5,794 bases of DNA from Clostridiaceae bacterium. GTDB lineage: Bacteria; Bacillota; Clostridia; Oscillospirales; Acutalibacteraceae. A program made the position numbers and the translations under genes. The stretch spans positions 1 to 5,794 of the forward strand of contig CAJGBX010000083.1 in the NCBI GenBank assembly GCA_904501685.1, given 5' to 3'. The notes below the pieces were generated by a model. That model did no database searches and had not been told where the DNA came from. It saw only the letters and a program-made list of their open reading frames with translations. Shown piece by piece: positions 5,181 through 5,794 of the stretch (position 1 is its first letter; each line of letters begins with the position of its first letter).

Positions 5181-5251
5181 AAGAAAATAAAAAAAATTGA
5201 ATTTTTAAGAAAAAAAGTGTTGACAAATAGGAAAGTGTGTGGTAATATAAT
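5180..5251 (+). promoter_or_regulatory. rRNA operon promoter with A-rich UP-like element
   Basis: A perfect -35 TTGACA (5220-5225) is preceded by about 40 bp of A-tracts (5180-5217), as in UP elements that boost rRNA promoters. The -10 is ambiguous. TAATAT (5243-5248) gives a 17-bp spacer and has an extended TGG before it, while the overlapping perfect TATAAT (5246-5251) would need a 20-bp spacer. The first is the likelier, with initiation near 5255. Confidence 0.8.
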
Positions 5252-5254
5252 CGA

Positions 5255-5471
5255 GCGCCTCAAGGGAAGCCCTGCTAAAAGGGCAGAGCGAGAGGGCGTA
5301 AGCGGACCTTGAAAATTAAACAACGATAACTATTAAGAAATAGGACCCTTAAATTTTTTTGAGTAAAAACTCAAGTAATAAAACAGGATAACACGCAAGT
5401 GTTGGAATGAGTAAAAGCGATTAAGCTTTGAGAAGGTATTAAGTTCTTAATTCAAGAGCATAATATATAAT
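5255..5471 (+). other. rRNA operon leader with boxA-like element and hairpins
   Basis: This roughly 215-nt transcribed leader lies between the rRNA promoter and 16S. A sequence resembling the Firmicute boxA antitermination element, ACCTTGAAAATTAAAC, lies at about 5307-5322. Small stems visible are GCCC/GGGC (5269-5284), TTGAGT-AAAA-ACTCAA (5359-5374), AACAC-GCAA-GTGTT with a GNRA-type loop (5390-5403), and a longer stem with arms near 5425-5432 and 5452-5460. The 5' part of the 16S processing stem should lie here, but its partner is downstream of the window. Confidence 0.65.

Positions 5472-5794
<323 letters not shown>

Noticed and set aside
4972..5226. 84-codon minus-strand ORF between the aminotransferase operon and the rRNA promoter
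   Set aside because: No ribosome binding site, no recognisable family, odd composition, and its start lies over the rRNA -35 and A-tracts; most likely non-coding.

Overview
The window looks like chromosomal DNA from an uncultured-type Clostridia, most likely of the Oscillospiraceae/Ruminococcaceae group (Clostridium cluster IV). The basis is the 5' part of a 16S rRNA gene at the right end, whose V1-V2 sequence has the form usual in that group. AGGAG-type ribosome binding sites, Firmicute-style promoters and the protein families agree with this. The assignment is by recognition, not by a database search.

Layout, left to right. (1) Bases 1-71 hold what may be the last codons of a + strand gene and a weak terminator-like hairpin. 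(2) A minus-strand M14 zinc metallopeptidase (72-974) and a + strand Nudix ADP-ribose pyrophosphatase-like gene (1028-1576) diverge from a 53-bp gap. The Nudix promoter lies inside the 5' end of the peptidase gene. (3) A strong bidirectional terminator (1579-1615) separates the Nudix gene from a small AT-rich cassette. This cassette is an XRE-family repressor (minus, 1624-1959) and a SLOG/DUF1273-like Rossmann protein (plus, 2096-2566), divergently transcribed from overlapping promoters. Two matching operators, TATCC-N5-GGATA, lie 32 bp apart centre to centre. (4) After a second hairpin (2586-2623) comes a minus-strand two-gene operon: a class I PLP aminotransferase (3683-4873) followed after 18 bp by trpS (2657-3664). 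A good sigma-A-type promoter lies at 4935-4963. (5) The 600-bp stretch 4874-5471 has no convincing gene. It holds the operon promoter, several short repeats, an A-rich UP-like tract, an rRNA promoter and a structured rRNA leader with a boxA-like element. (6) 16S rRNA begins near 5472 and runs off the right edge.

Most of the window is housekeeping: tRNA charging, amino-acid metabolism, nucleotide-sugar clean-up, peptide or murein-peptide turnover, and an rRNA operon. The part that stands out is the XRE/SLOG pair. It has lower GC than its neighbours, is closed off by a terminator on each side, and appears to be autoregulated through a shared operator lying within two mutually exclusive promoters. 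SLOG-fold proteins bind nucleotide-type ligands, so this may be a small, switchable nucleotide-sensing module. Its function cannot be read from the sequence.
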